Source: Ignavibacteriales bacterium (lineage in GTDB: Bacteria > Bacteroidota > Ignavibacteria > T3Sed10-11). Taken from it: a DNA stretch of 7,508 nt. Positions 1-7,124 of the stretch are shown in pieces. Every line of letters starts with the position of its first letter. The first letter of the stretch is position 1. Location of the stretch: the NCBI GenBank assembly GCA_003560935.1, contig PWJF01000155.1:1-7508 (forward strand). Reading direction: 5' to 3'. The translations under genes were made by a program, and so were the position numbers. The notes beneath the pieces are model-generated. The model was not told the DNA's origin and searched no databases. It saw only the letters and a list, made by a program, of their open reading frames with translations.

Positions 1-1239
1 ATTATACAATCCGCGCGGCTCTACCGGTATACGAAGCCGGTCCCCTTCGACTGTTCGAATTAACGCCTCTTCGGAATTGGTAAGCGCACTCAATACACCG
101 ACCGATAATCCGTCGGTCGTACGACTTGTGAGTTTGGTTGCACCGAGTATTGTCGTCGCTTGCGGCATTTCATTAAACTCCCACCCGGGGTTAAGATCTC
201 TCAGGTCCGGTTGTGCGGGACGTCTGCCTATCCGGCGTGAGTAAAACAATCGCATCTGTCTGCCGTCAAAGGTCGAACCGAACCTGAAAAGGTCGGCTCC
301 CTCTAAAAAGAACGGCCGTTTCTCCGGATAGAACGTTTCAAAAGCGGTTAGGTTTATAACAGACTGATCGATCTCTACCTGTCCGAAATCAGGATTAATA
401 GCAAGATCAAGCGTTGTGTTGCTCGTCAATCCCATTTTTACATCGACCCCCACATCCCCGGTTATGTCACGCCTGAAGACTCGCGGCAGACCGTCAGACT
501 GTCGTCTTCCCTGAGAAACAATGTACGGTAATACCTCAACGTGCAGCGGCGGATTTATATCCGTCATACCGCGGAGCATACCGAATCGTGAGACAAGTCC
601 TTCTTCCCGCCGCGGCACGACGATCCAGTGTATCTCTTCATTCTTTCGCGCAATAAATCGTCTGAAGTTAATTCCCCAACGGTATTCACCATTGCGTTTA
701 TCGAACCTGAGGGCAGTGAACGGTATACGCATTTCCACACTCCATCCGCGCCCGATGCGTGCAGTCGATGACTCCCATACTGCATCCCAGTCGCCGTCGT
801 AGCGTACACCGTCGTGACTGTAGATACCGTCTCTCTGTACATTCGAAACATTCACAACAAAGCGGTACGCGGTAAGTTTATCATTATTACTATCGATCAA
901 TACTTCGAATCTATCGGCATGGGTATACCGGTCCCGGCGGGAGAGCTGTCCCACTATGCCTCTCGGATTGGAATCGTATAATATTGCGCCAATATAAAGC
1001 GCGTTATCATCATAAAGGACAAGCACAATACTCCGTTCGGTCGGGTCCGATCCTTCGTCGGGATCGTATTGAATAAAATCGTTTACCGGTTGTGCGCGCT
1101 GCCAGTCGCGCTCGTTCAATAATCCGTCAATGGTTATAGAACCCCGCACACGTTCGGCAATAACAATTTTTTCGTCGATCTGCGCAGAAAGCGTTGCTGC
1201 CAGACCCAACATCATAATAATTACAGCTATGATTCTCAT
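1..1239 (-). CDS. DUF5916 family secreted/outer-membrane protein with N-terminal CBM9-like domain (3' end missing)
   Basis: My translation of the minus strand from the ATG at 1237-1239 gives 413 open codons running off the left edge, so this is the N-terminal part; family members are usually well over 600 residues. Residues 1-19 look like a signal peptide: basic start (MR), hydrophobic core, and L-S-A before Q20. A CBM9-like beta-sandwich follows at about 27-225, with the typical IDGLLNERDW motif at 37-46 and the VEMRIPFTALRF strand at 168-179. The DUF5916 region begins near 235 and carries the family hallmark at about 281-315: NPDFGQVEID, then LTAFETFYPEKRPFFLEGAD, then YSRRIG at 333-338. 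By family knowledge the C-terminal part is probably an outer-membrane beta-barrel; no substrate or reaction is established. Whether the CBM9-like domain binds sugar here is unknown. The AAGG at about -10 is only a weak ribosome binding site. The gene diverges from ubiE. Family assignment is firm, function is not. Confidence 0.9.
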   Translation of the reverse strand, partial: MRIIAVIIMMLGLAATLSAQIDEKIVIAERVRGSITIDGLLNERDWQRAQPVNDFIQYDPDEGSDPTERSIVLVLYDDNALYIGAILYDSNPRGIVGQLSRRDRYTHADRFEVLIDSNNDKLTAYRFVVNVSNVQRDGIYSHDGVRYDGDWDAVWESSTARIGRGWSVEMRIPFTALRFDKRNGEYRWGINFRRFIARKNEEIHWIVVPRREEGLVSRFGMLRGMTDINPPLHVEVLPYIVSQGRRQSDGLPRVFRRDITGDVGVDVKMGLTSNTTLDLAINPDFGQVEIDQSVINLTAFETFYPEKRPFFLEGADLFRFGSTFDGRQMRLFYSRRIGRRPAQPDLRDLNPGWEFNEMPQATTILGATKLTSRTTDGLSVGVLSALTNSEEALIRTVEGDRLRIPVEPRGLYN

Positions 1240-1283
1240 ATAAGGGAACCTTACATCATAGTTTTGGATGCACCGGGGGAAAA

Positions 1284-1302
1284 ACATTGTTTTTTCCAAT
1301 GT
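1284..1302. repeat. Short inverted repeat ACATTG-N7-CAATGT in the divergent intergenic region
   Basis: ACATTG at 1284-1289 and CAATGT at 1297-1302 form a 6-bp dyad around a T-rich 7-nt spacer. A third CAATGT at 1324-1329 lies 27 nt after the second. The dyad covers the candidate -10 box and start of the DUF5916 gene, and the third copy touches its -35 box. This could be a regulator binding site. Short repeats in AT-rich DNA also arise by chance, so the operator role is inference. Confidence 0.35.
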
Positions 1303-1326
1303 ATTACTTTATTCATAAAATTGCAA
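1298..1326 (-). promoter_or_regulatory. Candidate sigma70-like promoter for the DUF5916 gene
   Basis: On the minus strand, TTGCAA (1321-1326) lies 17 nt upstream of TACATT (1298-1303). Each box matches the sigma70 consensus at 4 of 6 positions. A start near 1291 would give a leader of about 50 nt before the ATG at 1239. The spacing is ideal but the boxes are weak and the region is AT-rich, so chance is a real alternative. Bacteroidota proper use a different -33/-7 promoter, and I did not find a clean example of that here. Confidence 0.3.
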
Positions 1327-1341
1327 TGTTCTATGTCATAT

Positions 1342-1369
1342 TTGCGATCCCTTCGGAAGAAAATATAAC
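1342..1369 (+). promoter_or_regulatory. Probable sigma70-like promoter for ubiE
   Basis: TTGCGA (1342-1347) is followed after 16 nt by TATAAC (1364-1369). The -10 box matches consensus at 5 of 6 positions and the -35 at 4 of 6. Transcription would begin near 1376, leaving a leader of about 45 nt before the ATG at 1422. This placement agrees with the start chosen for ubiE from protein alignment knowledge and argues against translation from the in-frame ATG at 1287. No test for real activity is possible from sequence. Confidence 0.5.
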
Positions 1370-1421
1370 AAAATATTTGCGTCCTGTTGTAAAAAACAAG
1401 CCGCTTTTCTATCTTATGGGC

Positions 1422-2126
1422 ATGTCTGAGAAAAAATCCATTGAAGATCCCCGTGTGATCGAGCACATGTTCGATTCCATCGCACACCGGTACGATCTGC
1501 TCAACCGTATGCTCAGTTTCGGCATCGATACCCGGTGGCGAAAAAAACTGTACCGTATACTCGATTTGCAGCCAGGTCAAAAAATGCTCGACCTCGCAAC
1601 CGGAAGCGGCGATATTTTAAAAGAATTTCTGAAAACAAACCATATTCAAGGATTCGGCTGCGACCGCTCGGGACAAATGCTCGGATTTGCCCGTAAAAAG
1701 CTGACAGATCGGGGTATGCCATCGCTCCTCGTGCGGGGTGATGCATTCCGTTTACCGTTCAAGGATAATATTTTTGACGCCGTGACAATCGGTTTCGGGA
1801 TTCGCAATATGCGCCCGCGTATCGGGGCAATGAAAGAGATCTATCGTACCGTTACAACGGGCGGACGCCTGGCAATACTTGAATTTTTCCCCCGTCAGAC
1901 CGGATTTCGCGGCAACATGTACAAATGGTACTCTACAAATGTAATACCGCGAGTCGGCAAGATCATCTCAGGCAGCAACTTCGCGTACCGCTACCTTCCC
2001 GAGTCCATCCATGGGTTTCCGGAAATAGAACAATTCGAAGATGAGATGAGCGCCGCTGGATTTACGATCGACGCGGTGCATCAATTGACGTTCGGTGTTG
2101 TGTCGATTGTGGTGGGGAGGAAATAA
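1422..2126 (+). CDS. ubiE: Demethylmenaquinone methyltransferase UbiE/MenG
   Basis: A cytoplasmic SAM-dependent C-methyltransferase of 234 residues that performs the last step of menaquinone synthesis, converting demethylmenaquinone to menaquinone; in organisms with ubiquinone the family also acts in that pathway. Visible motifs in order: MFDSIAHRYDLLNRMLSFG (16-34), SAM motif I LDLATGSGD (56-64), the acidic D81 after it, GDAFRLPF (106-113), VTIGFGIRNMRP (121-132), LAILEF (150-155), then the family signature region KWYSTNVIPRVGKIISG (168-184) with YLPESI (191-196), and LTFGVVSIVVGRK at the end. The start at 1422 gives the usual family length. An in-frame ATG at 1416 is an alternative. The frame stays open back to 1287, but those extra residues look unlike the family and span the predicted promoter. 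No strong Shine-Dalgarno is seen. It stands alone on this strand, converging on the methyltransferase gene downstream. Confidence 0.95.
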   Translation: MSEKKSIEDPRVIEHMFDSIAHRYDLLNRMLSFGIDTRWRKKLYRILDLQPGQKMLDLATGSGDILKEFLKTNHIQGFGCDRSGQMLGFARKKLTDRGMPSLLVRGDAFRLPFKDNIFDAVTIGFGIRNMRPRIGAMKEIYRTVTTGGRLAILEFFPRQTGFRGNMYKWYSTNVIPRVGKIISGSNFAYRYLPESIHGFPEIEQFEDEMSAAGFTIDAVHQLTFGVVSIVVGRK

Positions 2127-2144
2127 ATGTCCACGAATCTACAG

Positions 2145-2192
2145 ATGTGCGACGCACTTGCCCGCGCAACGGGCAGGTGCGTCGCACATTTT
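2145..2192. terminator. Strong 20-bp hairpin between convergent ubiE and rlmD, likely terminator
   Basis: The arms at 2145-2164 and 2170-2189 are complementary at every position except one T/G pair, which can form a wobble in RNA, closing a 5-nt loop (CGCAA). On the plus strand the stem ends in a TTTT run (2189-2192), so it fits an intrinsic terminator for ubiE, whose stop ends at 2126. On the minus strand it begins 2 nt beyond the rlmD stop codon but is not followed by a T-run, so there it may act as a weaker terminator or a transcript-end stabiliser. The stem is longer than most intrinsic terminators. Confidence 0.8.
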
Positions 2193-3595
2193 CATAAACT
2201 CAACCTCACGACATTCTCTATATGATACGTATGCGGGAACATATCCACCGGCTGCATGCGGTCGATGCGATAACCCTGTCCGGTCAATGCGGCAATGTCA
2301 CGCGCCTGCGTTGCCGGGTTGCAGCTTACATAAACGATTTTCTGGATTTGTAAATCTATTATCTCACAAATAGCTTTGGGGTGAACACCGCTTCGGGGCG
2401 GATCAATATATAATACGGTGGGTTCCTCCTCAAGCCATACATTTCGTTTGTTTAACTGTTCGAGAACATCGCCGTGCACAAACCGTACGTTGTCGATGTT
2501 GTTTATGTGAGCATTCTCTTTCGCATCCTTAACTGCATCTTCGACAGATTCGATGCCGTACACACGTTTCGCCGAATCGGATAAATAAATCGTCATCGTA
2601 CCGGTACCCGAATACAGATCAAGTACAATATCATCGGTTGATAGTTCACCGAATTCTTTTGCGATGGAATACAGTTTCTCCGCCTGTCCGGTGTTTGTTT
2701 GAAAAAATGAATTAGCCGATATCCGAAACGTAAACGGTCCGATCCGCTCGGTAATAGACCCGTCACCGTAATATAGTATCTCTTCATCGCCGACGGCGAC
2801 CTGCGCTTTGCGGCGATTGATATTGTTAACGATCGTGCTCACTTCGGGTACATCCTTGCGCAACCGTTCGACAACCGGCTGCATAATATCCTGCCGGTTA
2901 GCGGACGCAACAACGTTCACCATTATCTCACCGGTGGCACGGCTTTGTTTTATTACGAGAAAGCGAAGGAATCCCTCATGCGACCGGGTGGTGTACGGTT
3001 TGATATGTAATTCTTTTGCCGACCGCCGTACGGAATCGAGTATACGGTTACTCTCACCGGATTGAAGCCAGCATTCCTCTATATCGAGCACTTTATCGTA
3101 TCTGCCCGGGACATGCAGACCGAGCGCAAAGTTTTTATCGTATTCCTCGCCCGATTCGATTTCCGCGGATGTAAGCCAGCGCTGATCGGAAAAGGAGAAC
3201 TCCATTTTGTTACGGTAAAGGAAAATATCTTCCGCACCGACCGGCGGCGGTATTTCGACACCGGTGATCTTACCGATGCGTTCAAACGAATCGATAACGT
3301 GACTGTGTTTAAACGATAGTTGTGCTGAATAATCAATATGCTGCATCTTACAGCCGCCGCACGAACCGACATACCGGCAGCGGGGCTCGACTCGGAGATC
3401 GGATGGTTCAAGAAGCCCGAGGTTTTTTGCTTCAAGATACTGCGACTTTACTTTCGTGATCGCCGCTCGTACCGTATCACCCGGCACGGCGTCGTTGACA
3501 AAAACAACAAGACCGTTCAGCCGTGCGATGGCTTTGCCTTCGAATGCAAGCGAATCGATTTTTAATGTGACTTCATCGCCTTTTTTAATTTTCAT
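2192..3595 (-). CDS. rlmD: 23S rRNA (uracil-C5)-methyltransferase, RlmD/RumA type (TrmA family)
   Basis: A 467-residue SAM-dependent RNA methyltransferase of the class that makes 5-methyluridine in RNA, most likely in 23S rRNA. An N-terminal TRAM RNA-binding domain covers about 1-57. Four cysteines suited to a 4Fe-4S cluster are present: C73, C79 and C82 (CRYVGSCGGC) and C175. The catalytic half shows SANSFFQTN (293-301), SAM motif LDLYSGTGT (325-333), YIDPPRSG (396-403), the catalytic cysteine C425 in VSCNPAT, and HTYHIENV (455-462) with the conserved base E460. Length is normal for the family. The ATG at 3593-3595 lies within the last codons of the upstream ABC-F gene (11-nt overlap), with no clear Shine-Dalgarno, so translational coupling is likely. 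The exact uridine target (U1939, U747 or both, or another RNA) cannot be fixed from sequence, so the symbol is by best match to the family. Confidence 0.88.
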   Translation of the reverse strand: MKIKKGDEVTLKIDSLAFEGKAIARLNGLVVFVNDAVPGDTVRAAITKVKSQYLEAKNLGLLEPSDLRVEPRCRYVGSCGGCKMQHIDYSAQLSFKHSHVIDSFERIGKITGVEIPPPVGAEDIFLYRNKMEFSFSDQRWLTSAEIESGEEYDKNFALGLHVPGRYDKVLDIEECWLQSGESNRILDSVRRSAKELHIKPYTTRSHEGFLRFLVIKQSRATGEIMVNVVASANRQDIMQPVVERLRKDVPEVSTIVNNINRRKAQVAVGDEEILYYGDGSITERIGPFTFRISANSFFQTNTGQAEKLYSIAKEFGELSTDDIVLDLYSGTGTMTIYLSDSAKRVYGIESVEDAVKDAKENAHINNIDNVRFVHGDVLEQLNKRNVWLEEEPTVLYIDPPRSGVHPKAICEIIDLQIQKIVYVSCNPATQARDIAALTGQGYRIDRMQPVDMFPHTYHIENVVRLSL

Positions 3596-5552
3596 TCAAT
3601 AGCTTATCAAACTTTAGATTTATCTCTTCCAACTCGATGGTTATTTTATCCCAATCGTTATACAGTGATTGCAGTTTTTCTTTCGATTCCGAGTACTCAT
3701 GATGTATCGTGCGGATCTCGTCGGGATTATTGTACAGTTTTTCATCCATTAATTTTTGTTCAAGTTCTTTCACCCGGTCTTCAAGCGTGTGAATATCCTT
3801 TTCAATTCTGTCGAGTCGATCCGTCAGTTTTCGTGTCTCGGAATACCGCTGCTGTCTGACCTCCGCCTCCCGCCGCTTGCGAACTTTCTCGTTACGCCGT
3901 TTATCGCTTTTATCTTTGCTCTGCTCCTGCACAGTTTCTTCCTGCTGCCCGTCGATTTTCGCAAGATATTCTTCCAGCGTGCCCGGATATTCTTTTAATA
4001 TTCCGCCGTGACGAAATTCTACGACCTTGTTCACTATTCCCTCAAGAAATGCACGGTCGTGCGATACTATGATGTATGTACCTTTAAATGCCAGTAATGC
4101 ACGGCGAAGGATTTCTTTCGACCGCATATCCAGGTGATTAGTTGGCTCATCAAGTATTAATAGATTCGCAGGTGTGAGCAGCATCTTTGCAAGGGCAATC
4201 CGGCTCTTCTCTCCTCCCGACACTACACTGATTGATTTAAATACATCATCTCCCTGAAACAGAAAACAGCCGAGAAGGGTTCGTGTATATTTTCGCATCT
4301 CACCTTCGGCGACCGAATTTAAAATATCCAACGGCGTCGAAGTCAAGTCCAGTTCCTCCGCCTGATTCTGTGCGAAATATCCGGGTGTAACGTTATATCC
4401 AATCTCACGGCTGCCGCCGGTCAACGATTCAACGCCTGCAATTATCTTTGCCATCGTCGATTTACCGGCACCGTTTACGCCCACAAATGCAATACGGTCG
4501 CCGCGCTCTACCGTGAAATCGACACCGTTAAATACTTCATTGGTACCATACCGTTTGACAATGTTCCGCAGATTCGCTACGGTCGCTCCGCTCCTCGGAG
4601 GGGGCGGAAAATGAAACGATATTTCGCTTTCCTCATCTTCAAGTTCAATACGCTCGATTTTTTCAAGCTGCTTGATCCGGCTCTGTACTTGCCGGGCCTT
4701 TGTGTTTTTATACCTGAATCGTTCGATAAAGCGTTCACTTTGTTTAAGCTGTCGCTGTTGATTTTTGTATGCCGATTCGAGCAGCTCTTTTCGTTCTTCT
4801 TTTTGTATTACATAACCGGAAAAATTTCCGGCGTAGGTTGCCAGCTTACCGAGACTTAACTCCCAGATATGTTTACACATCGTATCAAGAAAAGCCCTGT
4901 CGTGCGATACGATGATTAGACTCCCTTCATACGATAAGAGATATTCTTCCAGCCACCGGAGTGAATTGAGGTCAAGGTGATTGGTCGGTTCGTCAAGTAA
5001 AAGAAGAGAAGGCTGGCGCAGCAACAATTTTGCAAGCTCGATACGCATCTGCCATCCGCCGCTGAAATGTTCGGTCATCCAGTTAAATTGATCTTCGCGA
5101 AAGCCGAGTCCCATCAACACTTTTTCAATGGACGATTTCATGCGGAAAGCATCGGACATCTCAAGATGCTGCTGCAATGTACCCATCTGTTCGATAAGCT
5201 CGGTTCGTTCCTCATCATTCAGATCATGTTTTAAAAGCTCTAACCTGACATCCTCCAGTCTTTCCTGCGTTTCAATTATGTCGCCGAATGCCGTAGCAAC
5301 TTCATCGTATAGCGTCTTGCCCTTCATTCGCACTACTTCCTGCGGCAGGAAACCCACCGATGCGGTTTTCGCTTTCTCAACGCTGCCGGTGTGGGGTTCC
5401 ATGTCACCGTTGATAATCCGCAGCAATGTTGTCTTCCCCGCTCCGTTGGAACCGACTAGCCCGATACGCTCCCGCGTACCGATATTTAGATTAACGTTCT
5501 CAAATAACGAATCGTCACCGAATTGTATACCGATATTTTTTAAATGTATCAT
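3585..5552 (-). CDS. ABC-F family ATPase (YheS/YdiF-like ribosome-associated factor)
   Basis: A 655-residue cytoplasmic protein with two ABC ATPase cassettes and no membrane segments, so a ribosome-acting ABC-F protein rather than a transporter. Cassette 1: Walker A GSNGAGKT (34-41), signature FSGGW (163-167), Walker B LLLLDEPTNHLD (183-194), switch His in VSHDR. The charged linker at about 245-315, with RFRYKNTKARQVQSR (278-292), is the arm that reaches the tRNA/peptidyl-transferase region in this family. Cassette 2: GVNGAGKS (358-365), VSGGEKSR (444-451), LLILDEPTNHLD (464-475). A lysine/glutamate-rich tail from about 545 to the end is predicted coiled coil, as in E. coli YheS and Uup. The start at 5552 (MIHLKN) matches the family; the frame is open to 5636, but that adds 28 atypical residues overlapping pgm. 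It begins 22 nt after the pgm stop and overlaps rlmD. Housekeeping translation factor versus antibiotic-protection role cannot be told apart; the former seems likelier. Confidence 0.92.
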   Translation of the reverse strand: MIHLKNIGIQFGDDSLFENVNLNIGTRERIGLVGSNGAGKTTLLRIINGDMEPHTGSVEKAKTASVGFLPQEVVRMKGKTLYDEVATAFGDIIETQERLEDVRLELLKHDLNDEERTELIEQMGTLQQHLEMSDAFRMKSSIEKVLMGLGFREDQFNWMTEHFSGGWQMRIELAKLLLRQPSLLLLDEPTNHLDLNSLRWLEEYLLSYEGSLIIVSHDRAFLDTMCKHIWELSLGKLATYAGNFSGYVIQKEERKELLESAYKNQQRQLKQSERFIERFRYKNTKARQVQSRIKQLEKIERIELEDEESEISFHFPPPPRSGATVANLRNIVKRYGTNEVFNGVDFTVERGDRIAFVGVNGAGKSTMAKIIAGVESLTGGSREIGYNVTPGYFAQNQAEELDLTSTPLDILNSVAEGEMRKYTRTLLGCFLFQGDDVFKSISVVSGGEKSRIALAKMLLTPANLLILDEPTNHLDMRSKEILRRALLAFKGTYIIVSHDRAFLEGIVNKVVEFRHGGILKEYPGTLEEYLAKIDGQQEETVQEQSKDKSDKRRNEKVRKRREAEVRQQRYSETRKLTDRLDRIEKDIHTLEDRVKELEQKLMDEKLYNNPDEIRTIHHEYSESKEKLQSLYNDWDKITIELEEINLKFDKLLNEN

Positions 5553-5574
5553 ACCGTCAGCACCGGAGTCTAAA

Positions 5575-6987
5575 TCAGACCGATGTAGCAAACCGCAACA
5601 ATTTCTCCACTCTATCCGGTGAATCCGCTTCTGCATAGTATCGAATAAGCGGCTCCGTCCCGGACGATCGTATCAGAATCCAGCCGTTGTTAATGTATAA
5701 TTTGTATCCGTCCAGGTCGTTCCGTGAGATTACCGGATAGCCGGCTATTGCATGTAGCCCTTTTTTAAACGTACGCATTATACGCGGCTGTTCCTTCTTA
5801 TCAACATGCAAATCAATTCTATTATAGAAATGATCCCCGTAATCATTCATTAATTCATCCACAAGTTCGCTTAACTTTTTATCCCGAACCGCCATCATCT
5901 CACAGAGCAGCAAACCGATCAGAATCCCGTCGCGCTCGGGGATATGATTCTTCACGCCGATTCCGCCGCTCTCTTCCCCCCCGATGAGCACATCACCATC
6001 AACCATCTCGCGGCAGATGTGTTTAAAGCCGATCGGTGTAATATGGAGCGGCAGATTATACCGTTCGCACATTTTATCGACAAGTTCCGTTACCGAAAAA
6101 GATTTTACAACCGTACCGCGTAACCCTTTCTGCTCGTATAAATATTTAAGCAGCAAAGCAAAGATGCGATGGGAATCGACAAATTGACCTTTCTCGTCAA
6201 CGGCAGCGATGCGGTCTGCATCGCCGTCGGTTGCAAAACCGAAATTGAATCCCCCCGATTTCATTTCATCGAACAATGGACCCAGATACTGTGGAAGCGG
6301 CTCCGGATTAATCCCGCCGAACGCCGGATTATGCTTGCTGCGCAACTCTTCAACCGAATCCACAAGCTGACCTATTACACCCGCACCCGCGCCGTACATC
6401 GCATCATACGCAATTTTTATATCCGCCCCTCGTATTGCATCCAGATCGATCTTCTTCCGGATATCCTCAACATATAGATTCGTAAGATCAATATTTCTAA
6501 CAATCCCCTCTTTTTTCAAATCTTCGAGAGATTTCTTCCTCCGTGTTTTTTTATTCTTCTGATCAAGTAGTTTGTGGACATGCTTTTCCAATCGTCGGAT
6601 CATTTCCGGATGAGCGGCTCCGCCGTAGTCTTCCTTTATCTTAAAGCCGTTATAGCGGGGCGGATTGTGACTGGCGGTTATAACCACGCCCCCTGCCGCT
6701 TTTCGTTTTGCAACTGCGAGCGATACCATCGGCGTCGAGGATATCGTATCCGAAAGATAGACCTTGATACCCCGGTTACCGAGCACTTCCGCCGTAAATG
6801 CCGCAAAATCACCCGACATAAATCGCGCATCATAACCGATAATAACTCCGTTATCGATTTTTTTATGTCGTTTAAAATACCGGGCGGTTGCTTCTGCAAC
6901 TGTAGACAAATTATCAAAGGTAAAATCATCCGCAATAATAGCACGCCATCCGTCGGTGCCGAACGTAATCGGATATTCTTTATTCAT
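5575..6987 (-). CDS. Phosphoglucomutase/phosphomannomutase family protein (alpha-D-phosphohexomutase)
   Basis: A 470-residue cytoplasmic alpha-D-phosphohexomutase, interconverting hexose 6-phosphate and 1-phosphate through a phosphoserine, feeding glycogen, cell-wall or nucleotide-sugar synthesis. Domains read in order: GTDGWRA at 10-16; catalytic serine S106 in TASHNP (104-109) followed by NGFKIK; the metal loop DGDADR (254-259) with D254, D256 and D258; the sugar-specificity loop GGEESGG (336-342); and the phosphate-binding loop RSSGTEP (440-446). All key residues are present and the length is typical. Residues 145-161 form a very basic stretch (NKKTRRKKSLEDLKKEG) between the catalytic and metal-binding domains, probably a surface linker. 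Whether glucose, mannose or glucosamine phosphate is preferred is not readable; GGEES leans to glucose/mannose rather than GlmM. It follows eno on the same strand after 137 nt and leads directly into the ABC-F gene. Confidence 0.93.
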   Translation of the reverse strand: MNKEYPITFGTDGWRAIIADDFTFDNLSTVAEATARYFKRHKKIDNGVIIGYDARFMSGDFAAFTAEVLGNRGIKVYLSDTISSTPMVSLAVAKRKAAGGVVITASHNPPRYNGFKIKEDYGGAAHPEMIRRLEKHVHKLLDQKNKKTRRKKSLEDLKKEGIVRNIDLTNLYVEDIRKKIDLDAIRGADIKIAYDAMYGAGAGVIGQLVDSVEELRSKHNPAFGGINPEPLPQYLGPLFDEMKSGGFNFGFATDGDADRIAAVDEKGQFVDSHRIFALLLKYLYEQKGLRGTVVKSFSVTELVDKMCERYNLPLHITPIGFKHICREMVDGDVLIGGEESGGIGVKNHIPERDGILIGLLLCEMMAVRDKKLSELVDELMNDYGDHFYNRIDLHVDKKEQPRIMRTFKKGLHAIAGYPVISRNDLDGYKLYINNGWILIRSSGTEPLIRYYAEADSPDRVEKLLRFATSV

Positions 6988-6992
6988 ATTAC

Positions 6993-7001
6993 ATCACCTT
7001 T
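6993..7001 (-). promoter_or_regulatory. Ribosome binding site of the phosphohexomutase gene
   Basis: On the minus strand AAAGGTGAT ends 5 nt before the ATG at 6987 and matches the GGTGAT end of the extended Shine-Dalgarno consensus. It is the clearest such site in the window and fixes the start of the mutase gene. Confidence 0.7.
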
Positions 7002-7032
7002 ATTACTCTCAGTGGTCGTGATAGGGTTCAGG

Positions 7033-7106
7033 AAAAACTCCCCTCCCGATCTGTTCCATCGTACATACTGGGGGATGTATATACAGCCGGATGACCGGGA
7101 GGAGAA
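7033..7106 (-). terminator. Nested hairpin with T-run downstream of eno, likely terminator or attenuator
   Basis: On the minus strand, arms at 7096-7106 and 7038-7048 pair over 11 positions (nine Watson-Crick, two G-T wobbles): a pyrimidine-rich arm (TTCTCCTCCCG) with a purine-rich arm (CGGGAGGGGAG), followed at once by TTTTT (7037-7033). Within the 47-nt loop a second helix can form between 7077-7084 (GTATATAC) and 7061-7068 (GTATGTAC), 8 pairs with one wobble. It lies 18 nt after the eno stop and about 45 nt before the mutase start. GC-rich stem plus T-run is the pattern of an intrinsic terminator, but the loop is unusually large, so partial read-through into pgm or a regulatory RNA structure is possible. 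Confidence 0.55.
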
Positions 7107-7124
7107 AAAAGGTTCTACGCATGT

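Noticed and set aside
1241..1252. TAAGG/CCTTA mini-hairpin before the DUF5916 start codon, considered as a ribosome-binding-site switch
   Set aside because: Only five pairs with a 3-nt loop; too weak to claim a regulatory role from sequence alone.
3079..3435. Minus-strand open frame of 118 codons inside rlmD
   Set aside because: It is an out-of-frame shadow of the TRAM/iron-sulfur part of rlmD, with no family resemblance.
5128..5622. Plus-strand open frame of 164 codons
   Set aside because: It lies antisense to the ABC-F gene and the end of the mutase gene, is serine/proline-rich without any recognisable domain, and mirrors the codon structure of the real genes.
6546..6552. A7 run on the minus strand in the mutase linker, considered as a programmed frameshift site
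   Set aside because: The run is codon-aligned (AAA AAA A), not in the phase required for a -1 slippery heptamer, and the reading frame continues intact with all later catalytic motifs.
7016..7068. Tiny minus-strand open frames (12 and 16 codons) running through the eno-pgm hairpin, considered as leader peptides
   Set aside because: Neither start has a ribosome binding site, and neither peptide has a run of one amino acid as expected for a classical attenuation leader.
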